Positions 9,360-18,007 of a DNA stretch of 64,000 nucleotides are shown in pieces. Each line of letters begins with the position of its first letter. Position 1 is the stretch's first letter. A program made the translations under genes and the position numbers. The notes under the pieces were generated by a model. The model was given only the letters and a program-made list of their open reading frames with translations. It had not been told where the DNA came from and searched no databases. This DNA comes from Haladaptatus halobius (GTDB lineage Archaea > Halobacteriota > Halobacteria > Halobacteriales > Haladaptataceae): the NCBI RefSeq assembly GCF_020618475.1, contig NZ_CP085339.1, forward strand, positions 535,016-599,015, written 5' to 3'.

Positions 9360-9788
9360 CTCTCGGAGGAGTCTCGACTTGCTCGCTATGACGATGAGAT
9401 GCTCGCCTCCGTCACCAATCGCAAGCCCGACGAACTCGCGGGGAAAGCGTGGCGCGAACGTGATGAGGCTGGTCGCTATTCACTCTGGTCGAAAGGGAGC
9501 GGTGAGATCCGTGCCTACTTAGACGCTTCAGAGTTAGCTGAATGGATTCGGCTGAAAGAGTCCGGCGTGAGCAAAAAATATTCACAGGAACTTGCTCGCC
9601 GGACGATGGATGCGATGCACGAACTCTCGAATGGACGGCTCGGGAAGATCAACCGGCAACGATCCAAAGACGGGTTGAGCTACCAGGAAACGCGGCTCGT
9701 GTTGAAGGCAGACGTCGAACTCCCTGGTGAGATCACGGATAAGAACACGGACGATAATCCGACCACAGACGGGGTTGCCGGAGAGTAG
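9336..9788 (+). CDS. Conserved-looking hydrophilic protein, unknown
   Basis: 150 codons; the ATG at 9336 overlaps the polymerase fragment on the other strand, and a later start near 9399 (MLASVTNRKPDE) is plausible. The body is polar, with a helical Arg/Lys/Glu-rich segment (WIRLKESGVSKKYSQELARR) and an acidic tail. I do not recognise a family. The consistent charge pattern and clean stop suggest a real gene or the 3' part of one. Confidence 0.45.
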   Translation: MRFCNQSHLSEESRLARYDDEMLASVTNRKPDELAGKAWRERDEAGRYSLWSKGSGEIRAYLDASELAEWIRLKESGVSKKYSQELARRTMDAMHELSNGRLGKINRQRSKDGLSYQETRLVLKADVELPGEITDKNTDDNPTTDGVAGE

Positions 9789-9912
9789 CGTGGTCGGATC
9801 CAAATCACGCCCGAGAGGGATACAACTCTAACACGAACCTCAGCACAAACGCGGATATGGATGTCTCGAATTGACACAGTTCGGGACGGACGCCGGACGG
9901 CTACTCGTGAGT

Positions 9913-9993
9913 ACAGCAGTTGTATCGGTGTCTATCGGCTGCTAGCTAGCGGGAGGGAGAGAGCTGGTACCGACCACCGTGTTTGTGGTCGGA
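9913..9993 (+). repeat. Dispersed repeat R, copy 2
   Basis: Partner of 3793-3875. It ends in a clean hairpin: CCGACCAC, 7-nt loop, GTGGTCGG. It is non-coding. Confidence 0.6.
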
Positions 9994-10245
9994 GAAGCAT
10001 GATTAGGTTAATTGAGATAGTCGCTGTTGAGCTAGCGATGACGATAGTATTCAGATACGGCGACAAGAAATCGAGTTTATAATTAATGGCGAGAACGGAC
10101 TAGATGTGGCGAGCAAGACGGCCACTGGCTTGCTTACACAACCACGGTCAGCACCCTGCAGATCAACTGTGGGACAGGCCACAAATGTCTGCCCGAAATC
10201 CTCCCATCGAAGGAATAGGGGGAGAGTAGGCAGTCCCCGTCAATT

Positions 10246-10330
10246 GTACGACTGACGACGGTATTCTCGCATCGATACGCGAATCTTTGTTTCCAGCTGC
10301 CACCGCTTGCTGGGTAGCGGGTACACAAGC
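10246..10330 (+). pseudogene. Relic of the small HTH gene (copy 3)
   Basis: The plus strand reads DDGILASIRESLFPAATACW, parallel to DDGILVAMRESEFPAVTARW of the 3096 gene, then VAGTQA, after which similarity is lost. It lies about 250 bp from repeat R copy 2. Confidence 0.6.
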
Positions 10331-10373
10331 AGAACGGAAAACCGTTATCCGGTCGCCGCGATACCTATCTGGT

Positions 10374-10487
10374 ATGGGATTACTTCAGGACGTTCTGTGC
10401 ATCACGGGCATCAGGCACGACCACGGCGACGTGCACGGCGGGATGAAGCGCTGTCGGAACTGCGGGAACGTCGAGGAGACCGAGTAG
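10374..10487 (+). CDS. Tiny Cys-containing protein or fragment
   Basis: 37 codons from an ATG at 10374, beginning MGLLQDVLCITGIRHDHGDV and ending MKRCRNCGNVEETE. The CxxC pair suggests half of a zinc ribbon. It is too short to classify and may be a fragment. Confidence 0.25.
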   Translation: MGLLQDVLCITGIRHDHGDVHGGMKRCRNCGNVEETE

Positions 10488-10539
10488 CCCGCAGAACAGG
10501 CCGGGGGGCCACGCACGCGACGCCATCGAGGCAGGCTCG

Positions 10540-11016
10540 TCACACGATGTGGGCAGGAGCCTGCCCGTCAGGATCGAATTCGATGTCCTTATCGAGAGCC
10601 AGACGGCCACCTTTTCGCACGGGAGGGATCCATCGGGCGGTGGTTAGTTCGGCAGTTCCTTCCGCCCGGTCCTCACGCATGGCCAGCACGGAAGTCTCCG
10701 AGGCCATCGCAGTCACAGTCGTCTGAGTCGGCATCGTCTTCGTCCTCCGAGGGGAAGGCATCGAGCGTGCCATCGTCAGTCGCATTCTCAACGGCGGCCA
10801 TGTGTTTGCAGTAGGCGTTGGCGGCGTTCCAACCCACGTCTCGCAGGTATCCCCTGTGTGAGAGGAGAGGATATCGACGCAAAACAATCCAGAGAACTCC
10901 GAGTCCTTCGCGGATAGGAGTAACGGCCGTGTGGCCCGGCCAGCACTGCGTCGGTGTGCAAACCATACATCTCCCAAACCACCACGCCTCCACGTGTGGG
11001 AAGCCCCACCGTTCAC
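10540..11016 (-). other. Degenerate coding-like remnant
   Basis: On the minus strand, frames in this stretch read like protein in pieces: GYLRDVGWNAANAYCKHM in one frame and MREDRAEGTAELTTARW in another. They end near QAPAHIV at 10540. The frame switches in between, and the GTAELT segment is shared with 500-733. I cannot name the family; a broken transposon-associated gene is likely. Confidence 0.3.
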
Positions 11017-11028
11017 AGCGGGGGGAGG

Positions 11029-11811
11029 TCACACGTCGATATATTTCGAAAACCAGGTCTCCAGAAGGCCGATCAAAACACTCGCAAACCCAGTGCCATC
11101 ACTCCAGAAGGCGATTTCGTTCTGCATCTCATCTTGGTGAACAGGAACGAGGACACTCATAAGAATAACGTCCGAGTCGATTGCTAAAACTCGCCCACTC
11201 CGATCGTCATCAGCATCCTCCGGCTTCATTGGGGAGTGGTGGGCTTCGAGACCGTGCTCTTCAAAATGCTCACAAACGGATGGATTTCCGCTCGTGATGA
11301 GAATATCAACACCAGCAGCTCTTGCATTCACAAGCGCATCAATCACGGGTTCGGGTACCATAGATAGGTCGCGAGCACCGAAAATAATCCGCTTATTCGC
11401 GTTGCTGATGAGTTGGGCAACGCGATCGTTGATCGTCTTTTGCCCTTTGATCGTCCAGATATCTTCTTGGGTCTCCGTTTCGTCGATCGGTTGTTGTTGC
11501 AGGGAACTGAGCGCATCGAAAGCACGATCTTGCTCACGTTCGAGTTGGGCCTGTAAATGTGCACGCGCTTCATCAAGCCCCACTGCCCGGAACTGCTGTG
11601 GGCTAGATTGCTGAACGTCCACTAGTCCCAACTCTTCCAACCCTTCAGCAGCACCATATACTTGTGAGCGAGGGACGTCGCTATTATTCGCGATCTCGCT
11701 TGCGGTCGCCTTTTCGATCGGCTGTAAGGCACAGAAGACTAATGCTTCATACTTTGAGAGTCCGAGCCGCTGGAGTGCGGCAGCCGCATCAGCCAGAGTT
11801 CCGTTAGTCAT
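11029..11811 (-). CDS. TrmB-family transcriptional regulator
   Basis: 260 residues. The N-terminal winged-helix domain begins LGLSKYEALVFCAL, with the recognition region SDVPRSQVYGAAEGLEELGL, as in TrmB proteins. A coiled linker (LEREQDRAFDAL) follows, then a C-terminal effector domain with the PLD-like start RIIFGARDLSMV. Its ATG overlaps the last 8 bases of the large MMPL transporter gene, so the two form a coupled operon with the transporter first. A local regulator of that transporter, responding to a small ligand, is the natural inference. No truncation is seen. Confidence 0.9.
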   Translation of the reverse strand: MTNGTLADAAAALQRLGLSKYEALVFCALQPIEKATASEIANNSDVPRSQVYGAAEGLEELGLVDVQQSSPQQFRAVGLDEARAHLQAQLEREQDRAFDALSSLQQQPIDETETQEDIWTIKGQKTINDRVAQLISNANKRIIFGARDLSMVPEPVIDALVNARAAGVDILITSGNPSVCEHFEEHGLEAHHSPMKPEDADDDRSGRVLAIDSDVILMSVLVPVHQDEMQNEIAFWSDGTGFASVLIGLLETWFSKYIDV

Positions 11812-14800
11812 TTGTCGTACCTACATCATCGATAGTGGATTTATCTGCCGATTCAGAAGTCGTTGCACCACCAGGACCAAGATACCGGGTCCACAGTGCG
11901 AGAAGACTGGGAAGCACAAAGACACTCGCGAGGAACGAGTAGATGATTGTGAGCCCCGTGATGATGCCGAACTGCTGAAGCGGTGGCAAGATGGCGAACA
12001 CAAGGACACCAAAGCCACCCACAGTAGTCGCCGCACTTCCGAGGAGTGCGCCACCAGTCCCAGTGACACTCTTGTGCATCGCAACCCATACAGACGCTTG
12101 CTCGTCGAGTTCGTGGATGTAGCGCTCGCTGAGGTGAATACTGTAGGCGATGCCCAGTCCCACAGTGAGACTGGTGATCAAGCCTGTGATCACGTTGAAC
12201 GGGATCCCAAGGACGAACATCGTCCCAAGGATCCAGGACACACTGAACGCCACTGGAAGCATCGTGATGAACCCGAGCGTCGCACTCCCGTGCAGGAAGT
12301 AGTATGTGATCATCAGGAAGACGAACGTTGCACCAAGCGTGATCAGGAGACTCTCGATGACGGAGTTGAGCAGCTGATCCTGGACGATCTTGAAGATGAT
12401 CGATTGGCCAGTTGCGACTGCGCTGAGACTACTACTCTGTTCGATAGTCCCTGCAACGGCTTTCATCTGCTTGCTGACGGCGTCATCGCTTGCACTGCCC
12501 TTAATCGAGACCGTCATATGGATCGCCTTGTACTGACCGTCGTCGGTGCGGTAGAGGACGCCTTTCGCTTGGTCTGGTGCAACCGTGTAGAGTTTGTCAT
12601 AGACCGCCTTCAGATTGCGATCAGGGACGCCATCACCGTTGGTATCTGCATTCTCGAACGTTGTTTTGAACGAGTCGTTCTCCTCTACGACCGACTGCAT
12701 GACCGAAAGCGGACTCTGGATATCCGGGTCACCACTCGACAGAACAACTGTCGAGTCTTTCTTCGCCGCCTCGTTTTCCGCTTTTTCGACTGTTTTGAGT
12801 GTAGTTGGCTGTGTTATATCCCCGCGTATCAGTATCGCTGCATTGGAATCCTGACGCAGGAAGTTGTTGTTCACGTATTCCAGCGAGGATTTCACTGTAT
12901 ACTCACCTGGAGCAAAGGGCTCTGGCAACTCGGTCATAACACCCGAGGGATTGCTCGCCAAGAAATCCTCCTGTGAGAAGCTGGTGTCGACTTGTGATGC
13001 ACCAACACCGCCGAGCACGGTGAGTACCACCGCGATAGCGAGTACGATGCGTGGCGCCTTACGAGCTGCCGTTGCACCGCCAGCAAGCACCGCACCAAGC
13101 CGCCCACCGCTGGTCCCGAAGGCCCGGTTTTGCCGATCCCAGCCACGAGCTTCTAAGAATGAATCGAGCTCGATTTTGATAGCAGGAATCAGCACACCGA
13201 AGATGATCAGTGCAGCCATAATCCCAACCGAACTTACGATACCGAACTGCCGAATCGGGGGTACGTCACTGACAAGGTTCGAGAGGAACCCGATCACCGC
13301 AGTAACCGTTACGAGGATCAATGCGATACCCAGACTCGACAGCGTTTCCCTCATCGACGCTGTCACACCCTCAGTGCGGTCTCGCTCTTCGCGATGGCGC
13401 ATGAAGACGTGAATGGCATAGTCAATCGACAGTCCGATGAGTAACACCGGAACTGCGATGAAGATCTGATTGAAGTTGATACCAGCCCAGCCCATGAAGC
13501 CGAACGTCCACATGAGGACGAGGGCGATACCGAAGAGTCCCAAAATAATATCGAGAAGATCCCGATAGGCAAATATCAGGACACCAAGGACGAAGATGAT
13601 CGCCAGGGGCCCGACGATGAGGATACTGTCGCTCATCGACCGCTGGGTTTCATCGGAGATAATACCGCTCCCGAAGACAAGCACACTCGACTGCTTCGTG
13701 TCGAATTGTTCGTGTGCGATCGTCTGCATGGCGAGCTGTGAATTTGTGATGCGATCGCTCACCGTCTGACTACTAGTACTGCCGCCCTCCGCCTTTTGGG
13801 AGACAATGATCATCGTCGCATTCGCATCTGTGCTGCCAGCTTCATAGCTGGTAGGCATGAACGCGAAGACACCGCTGCCACCGGCACTGGAACCGCCAAA
13901 GCTGGCGTTTTCCGCGAGAACAGTCGTCGTTGCGTTGTGGATCTCCGACTGATTATGAGATTGAAGTATCGACAGCTGCTTGGAAAGCGTGAAATTGGTT
14001 TCGTTCTGGAGCTCTTGCTGATCGTTCTTCAGTTTTTGACCGTCCTCTTTCAGGGCTTCTTGAGCCTCTTTGAATTTGTCAAACCGGTTTTGTAACTGTT
14101 GCCCTTCCTCTTTGAGTTCTTCAGAATCGTTCTCCAATTCCTTTTGTGCTTCTTTCAGTTCTTCAGAATTTGCTTGGAGCTGCTGTGAATCTTCCTTGAG
14201 TTGTTGACCACGCTCATTGAGCTGTTGAGAGTCTTCTTCGAGCTCGGCCTGTTTTACCTGCAGTTCCTCTTTGTCCTGTTGGAGCTCACTAAAGGCGTCC
14301 TGTAGTTCCTTTCCTTCTTGTTGCAATTGCTCAGATTGTTCTTCGAGCTCGGCCTGTTCTGCTTGCAGTTGTTCGCCTTTCTCCCGCAGTTGTTTAGACT
14401 GCTCTTCGAGCTCCGCCTGGTCTGATTTGAGATCGGCTGCTTGCTGCTCGAGCTGTTGAGCATCTTCGGTGAGCTCCTGTTGATCCTGTTGGAGAGCAGC
14501 TGACTCATTCTCGAGTTGGGCTTGGTCAGCTTCTAATTGAGATTGTTTCTCGCGAAGGGAAGCAAGCTGTTGCTGGTATTCCGTATCGTTGAGAGTTCCA
14601 TTTTGATGGGCCTCCTCGATCGTAGTCTGCCGTTCTTGCAACTCTTGACCCCGTGTGGCAAGCTCTTGCTGTGTCTGATTCAGTTCATCGGCACGCTCTT
14701 GCAACTCTGCTCTGCGCTGTTCGAGCTTAGCCTGGCTTTGATTGAGTTCTTGTGCGCGCTGTTGTAGCTCTTGGCCACGTTCTTGGAGCTGTGCTTTGCT

Positions 14801-15574
14801 CTCGTTGAGCTGTTTGGCTCGTTCTTGGAGCTCCTGGCCTTTTGCTTGCAGTTGTGCTTTGCTCTCATTGAGTTCGTCAGATCGCTGCTGGAGCTGTTGT
14901 GCACGCTCTTGGAGATCTTCACCTGCTTCTTTGAGTTTCTCACCGCGCTGCTGGAGCTCCTGCTTGCTCTCGTTGAGTTCGTTAGATCGTTGCTGGATCT
15001 TATCGCCACGCGCTTGCAACTCCTCACTGCGTTCTTTCAGACGTTCGCCCCGTTGTCGGAGTTCCTTCTTGCTCTCGTTGAGCTGCTCAGAGCGATTCTG
15101 AAGTTGCTTGCCCCACTCTGTAAGATTTTCTCGCCGTTGCTGGACATTCTCAGCTCGCGATTTGACTTCTTCGGCCTTATCTAGCTGAAAAATCGTCGTT
15201 GCGAGAACGTTTGCAATGCCAACTGTTGGTGTCTCATCTGTGAGAGTCTTATTGATCGTTCTATTATTTCTCAGTTTTCGCTGTAACTTAATCTGGTTGT
15301 GGAGAGACTCTTTAGACAGCGTATTATTATCTCGGACGATTACTTGGACACTCGTTGTGTTGTTCGAATCCGTCGAGAAATTTTCGTTAATATAACTCTG
15401 GGCCTTTGCTGCTTGGCTGCTATCGCTTTGGAAAGAGTCCAGAGAAGATGACTGGTCAACCATCGACGCACCCGATCCAAGAATCAACGAAAAGACAAGC
15501 AGCGCTACGATGAGTAGGCGACTGTGTTTGATGATTCCCGCACCAAGTAGATCAGACAACGACATCTCTGACAC
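11804..15574 (-). CDS. RND/MMPL-family transporter with giant coiled-coil hairpin
   Basis: 1256 residues. One membrane segment lies near residues 17-34, followed by an external domain, then two sets of RND-type membrane segments that include the sterol-sensing-like stretch NQIFIAVPVLLIGLSIDYA and its repeat GLITSLTVGLGIAYSIHLS. The proton-relay Asp of SIDYA is present; the second half has GIAYS. Residues about 133-540 are an uninterrupted heptad ladder (Leu every seven residues) broken only by a short polar turn near 320-336, so the external loop should fold into an antiparallel coiled-coil hairpin roughly 190 residues per arm. Family members export hydrophobic molecules. A TrmB gene overlaps its 3' end. 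Confidence 0.92.
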   Translation of the reverse strand: MSEMSLSDLLGAGIIKHSRLLIVALLVFSLILGSGASMVDQSSSLDSFQSDSSQAAKAQSYINENFSTDSNNTTSVQVIVRDNNTLSKESLHNQIKLQRKLRNNRTINKTLTDETPTVGIANVLATTIFQLDKAEEVKSRAENVQQRRENLTEWGKQLQNRSEQLNESKKELRQRGERLKERSEELQARGDKIQQRSNELNESKQELQQRGEKLKEAGEDLQERAQQLQQRSDELNESKAQLQAKGQELQERAKQLNESKAQLQERGQELQQRAQELNQSQAKLEQRRAELQERADELNQTQQELATRGQELQERQTTIEEAHQNGTLNDTEYQQQLASLREKQSQLEADQAQLENESAALQQDQQELTEDAQQLEQQAADLKSDQAELEEQSKQLREKGEQLQAEQAELEEQSEQLQQEGKELQDAFSELQQDKEELQVKQAELEEDSQQLNERGQQLKEDSQQLQANSEELKEAQKELENDSEELKEEGQQLQNRFDKFKEAQEALKEDGQKLKNDQQELQNETNFTLSKQLSILQSHNQSEIHNATTTVLAENASFGGSSAGGSGVFAFMPTSYEAGSTDANATMIIVSQKAEGGSTSSQTVSDRITNSQLAMQTIAHEQFDTKQSSVLVFGSGIISDETQRSMSDSILIVGPLAIIFVLGVLIFAYRDLLDIILGLFGIALVLMWTFGFMGWAGINFNQIFIAVPVLLIGLSIDYAIHVFMRHREERDRTEGVTASMRETLSSLGIALILVTVTAVIGFLSNLVSDVPPIRQFGIVSSVGIMAALIIFGVLIPAIKIELDSFLEARGWDRQNRAFGTSGGRLGAVLAGGATAARKAPRIVLAIAVVLTVLGGVGASQVDTSFSQEDFLASNPSGVMTELPEPFAPGEYTVKSSLEYVNNNFLRQDSNAAILIRGDITQPTTLKTVEKAENEAAKKDSTVVLSSGDPDIQSPLSVMQSVVEENDSFKTTFENADTNGDGVPDRNLKAVYDKLYTVAPDQAKGVLYRTDDGQYKAIHMTVSIKGSASDDAVSKQMKAVAGTIEQSSSLSAVATGQSIIFKIVQDQLLNSVIESLLITLGATFVFLMITYYFLHGSATLGFITMLPVAFSVSWILGTMFVLGIPFNVITGLITSLTVGLGIAYSIHLSERYIHELDEQASVWVAMHKSVTGTGGALLGSAATTVGGFGVLVFAILPPLQQFGIITGLTIIYSFLASVFVLPSLLALWTRYLGPGGATTSESADKSTIDDVGTTND
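13960..15180 (-). repeat. Heptad-repeat coding DNA within the transporter
   Basis: The DNA encodes units that start LNESKxx (first arm, basic, in steps of 21 or 35 residues) and LEExSxx (second arm, acidic, in steps of 21, 35 and 42 residues). All step lengths are multiples of seven. The similar units are a likely substrate for slippage or recombination. Confidence 0.85.
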
Positions 15575-15746
15575 CTCTATTAATCCTTTGTAGTTGCGTT
15601 TGTAGTATTCTACTCACGGTTTTGTTGTTACTTAACTACTCACACCTTCCATCATATATCTTCCGATGATTGACGGCGACGGACGTAAATTGCGAATAAG
15701 TTGGATACGTGCCCACGAAGCTATCGCGGAGATAGCGAAGGGAGGA
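15575..15746. promoter_or_regulatory. Upstream region of the MMPL-trmB operon
   Basis: Short AT-rich intergenic DNA before the transporter start, the only room for its promoter; a TATA-like TATATATC is seen near 15655 in the minus direction context. No clear operator was recognised. Confidence 0.3.
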
Positions 15747-15941
15747 CGCTGATTATAACGTTGTAATCACGGGGGTTCAGAGAACCTCCATTTCGGCGAC
15801 GCCACCACCCGAGATCCACACCGCACTGCCGGTGAACCATGGTGGTACTAGTGTGTTGGCTATAGTGGAGTGCGTCTATTTCTGCGAAATGGAGGGGGTC
15901 GCGTTCGCGATCCCCCTCTATTATAACGGTATAATCGACAG
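15747..15941. mobile_element. MITE-like element, copy 2
   Basis: 195 bp with inverted ends: left CGCTGATTATAACGTTG to GAACCTCCATTTC, right CGAAATGGAGGG to TATAACGGTATAATCG. It is the better-conserved dyad of the two copies (other at 6776-6967). Similarity continues to about 16005, so the mobile unit may be longer than its inverted repeats. No coding content. Confidence 0.75.
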
Positions 15942-16066
15942 CACTCACTAGAGAAAGTCAAGGGCAATACAATTGAGAACGTGCCGAAGTGCTGGAGCTG
16001 ACGAATTAACAATTGGAGTATATCTTCCAGTCATCTGTCAGAGATGGTGTGATAGAGATAGAGTAT

Positions 16067-16440
16067 CTATTCAGCAAATGAGACGAACCGCTCGGTGCCC
16101 TTTTTGACCATGTAGGGACTCGCTGGGGAAGACACAGCCCCACCTTGGTTTGCCAATCAGCGGTGATAACTCGGCTAGTTGATTCGATTTTTCCAGCCAG
16201 TTTCCGCCCGACATCCGCGGGATCACTCAACAGTGACTCCGGGTAGCCGAGTTCGGTTGCTGAACGAGTGCTCGACAGTGGAGGGTGCATCAGCGTACAC
16301 GCTACATTCTCGTGTTGCAGTTCCAGCCGCAGGGACCGGACGAGTGCCTCGATTGCGCCTTTCGTTGAAGCGTATCCGGAGAGCCCAGGATGGCCGACGA
16401 GCCCTGCCCCGGAACTCACGTTGTGGATGATTCCCTCGTT
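16067..16440 (-). pseudogene. Short-chain dehydrogenase, C-terminal half, frameshifted
   Basis: Starts abruptly with NEGIIHNVSSGAGLVGHPG, then the catalytic SGYASTKGAIEAL (YxxxK present), then the SDR tail. Near base 16125, in a short G run, the frame shifts; the natural C-terminus (YMVKKGTERFVSFAE, stop at 16067) lies in another frame. The N-terminal NAD-binding half is missing. It is joined head-on to a Bat-like fragment at 16440, so a deletion or recombination created this junction. Confidence 0.82.
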
Positions 16441-16828
16441 CCGCTTGGAACGTGGTGAGATCCTCTTGCCTGGGAAAGAGGATTTCGAACTCCCAAGCAT
16501 GGGAGTTATAGCCGTATGCACTCCTGATAATCGTTTCGGCAGCCGTGAATCCCTCAAAAAATTCGCCCTTAGGGGCACCCCAATTCAGAAGATAGAGACG
16601 GCGATCGTCAATCTGCTCAACATCGACAAGTTCTTGCACCTGTTCATGAGCACGAACGCGGTGTTCGAACTCATTGAAATCTATATTCCAGGCCCAAAAC
16701 AAGGGGATGGCATTTGTTCCAACGGGGACGATTCGTTCGAATTCAATCTGGGTTTCTGTCCCTGCAGTAAGCAATCGACCAAGCGGGAAATCCGTCGCTT
16801 GGAGCGAGAGTTCCACAATAATTGCCAT
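16440..16828 (-). pseudogene. Bat-like regulator, N-terminal fragment
   Basis: From the ATG at 16826-16828 it reads MAIIVELSLQATDFPLGRLL, IEFERIVPVGTNAIPLFWAW, RRLYLLNWG and WEFEILFPRQEDLTTFQ, all matching the Bat N-terminal domain layout. Shortly after FQAER it runs out of frame into the SDR fragment. The HTH_10 DNA-binding domain is therefore missing. Confidence 0.82.
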
Positions 16829-16977
16829 CAATTCATCTACTGTACAATCTGACCCATTATAGTATCTCTGGGAGAACGTGGTGCAGTGCAATTCTATTAC
16901 AGCAGCAAGCTGTCGATAGTGGGAACTTTGGTCACTGGACAAGAAAAGCCGCTACTCCCTGCAATCCTTCTTCGTCT

Positions 16978-17262
16978 CTATCGATCTTCAGCCTCAACCT
17001 CAACGGTCCCGTCACTCGATACTGTCACCCAGTACCCTACATACTGAAACGAGATTTTGCCGTCTGGACGAGAGGACCCGTCTGCTCGAGACGCAAAAAG
17101 TGACTCAAGTGCTTCTGTGTTAATCACATTGTATAACGGTTTGAGTTCATCTCCTGACTGCTCGTCTGCCTCTGCAACCGTAGTGATAATTCGTTCAGTG
17201 AGAGAATCAGACATTCCAATTGTTGTCTGTCTACTCCCCATGGCTGGTGAATTCATTCCCAT
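16978..17262 (-). CDS. HalOD1-domain protein
   Basis: 94 residues. The core IITTVAEADEQSGDELKPLY, the LESLF helix and the final beta hairpin ISFQYVGYWVTVSSDGTVEV fit the HalOD1 output domain, a small haloarchaeal module thought to act at the end of signalling chains. The start could be 17262, 17256 or the Met at 17214; the domain starts after the last of these. Other copies are at 21167, 62097 and a fragment at 61099. Confidence 0.78.
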   Translation of the reverse strand: MGMNSPAMGSRQTTIGMSDSLTERIITTVAEADEQSGDELKPLYNVINTEALESLFASRADGSSRPDGKISFQYVGYWVTVSSDGTVEVEAEDR

Positions 17263-17286
17263 ATGTCCCTCCTGTAAGAACCCCCA

Positions 17287-17306
17287 CCTTGCATTGGCAA
17301 GGTGCT
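17287..17306. promoter_or_regulatory. Inverted repeat upstream of the HalOD1 gene
   Basis: CACCTTGC-ATTG-GCAAGGTG, an 8-bp perfect stem with a 4-nt loop, about 25 bp upstream of the longest HalOD1 start. It could be an operator or a terminator for something now lost. Confidence 0.45.
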
Positions 17307-17439
17307 CTTAATGGGATGTTCCTGCTAACTCGGTCAACTGAAGCAGCCGGTAAATAACTAACGGGACATCATTGTACTTTAGCGCTCAAAAGTAATCACC
17401 AAGAGGATGTACCGCTAAATATTGTCCACCTAGTTATTC

Positions 17440-17760
17440 TTATTCTTGATACCGGTACATCTCTAAGAGAATCTCAAGATGATCACTACTATGATAGCGA
17501 ATGGTCTGATTCCGTGAATCGTATTCGATTATGTTGTAATCAGCCAACTTCGGTAGGTGGCGTTGATGGAGATTTATTTGAAGACGTTCGCGAGTTGTAG
17601 TGACGTCTTGTGCAAGTCTGTCAACGAGTGTTGAGAGTGTGAATGCCTCTCCATTCATTGTCGAGAGGTGATAGAGGAGATAACGTCGATGTTGATTTGC
17701 GAGTATCTTAAAAAGCATATCGAATGAGGGTTCTGATGATTGCGGAGGGTCGATTGTCAT
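17440..17760 (-). CDS. DUF7344-type winged-helix regulator
   Basis: 106 residues. It shows the layout of these small haloarchaeal HTH proteins: an N-terminal FKILANQHRRYLLYHL helix pair, a central RERLQINLHQRHLPKLADYN recognition region, and IIEYDSRNQTIRY wing followed by a short helix. Probably a DNA-binding regulator; target unknown. It stands alone between HalOD1 and the polymerase region. A frameshifted relative is at 55480-55716. Confidence 0.82.
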   Translation of the reverse strand: MTIDPPQSSEPSFDMLFKILANQHRRYLLYHLSTMNGEAFTLSTLVDRLAQDVTTTRERLQINLHQRHLPKLADYNIIEYDSRNQTIRYHSSDHLEILLEMYRYQE

Positions 17761-18007
17761 TGTCTAGTCAATGAGGTGGAGGGAAAACGAACGTCAGTAG
17801 TGTTGTGTCTGATTCATGATTGTTAGTGTGGTAGGGGGGACTGATCTCCAATTCCGTCTGTTTTATTCCTGTAATCGCACTAATTTTAGTATTCCAGCTA
17901 TTTAGGAATTATGGAAGAAGTATGGCTAAAGAAGAGACAGTCTAATTGTGTAAGTTGAGTTTTGGAATACTGGTAGAATATCTTAATGAAGACCTTTTAT
18001 TCGATTG
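17761..18007. other. AT-rich intergenic DNA
   Basis: About 250 bp. No gene; probably carries the promoter of the DUF7344 gene and the 3' end of the polymerase transcript. Confidence 0.35.

Noticed and set aside
12074..12976. A 300-codon plus-strand frame antisense to the MMPL transporter
   Set aside because: It is fully inside the transporter gene on the opposite strand and reads as low-quality protein; typical antisense frame in GC-biased coding DNA.
13960..15180. Regularly spaced repeats as a CRISPR array or minisatellite
   Set aside because: The spacing is in multiples of 21 bases inside one long open frame and encodes a heptad ladder; no spacers exist.
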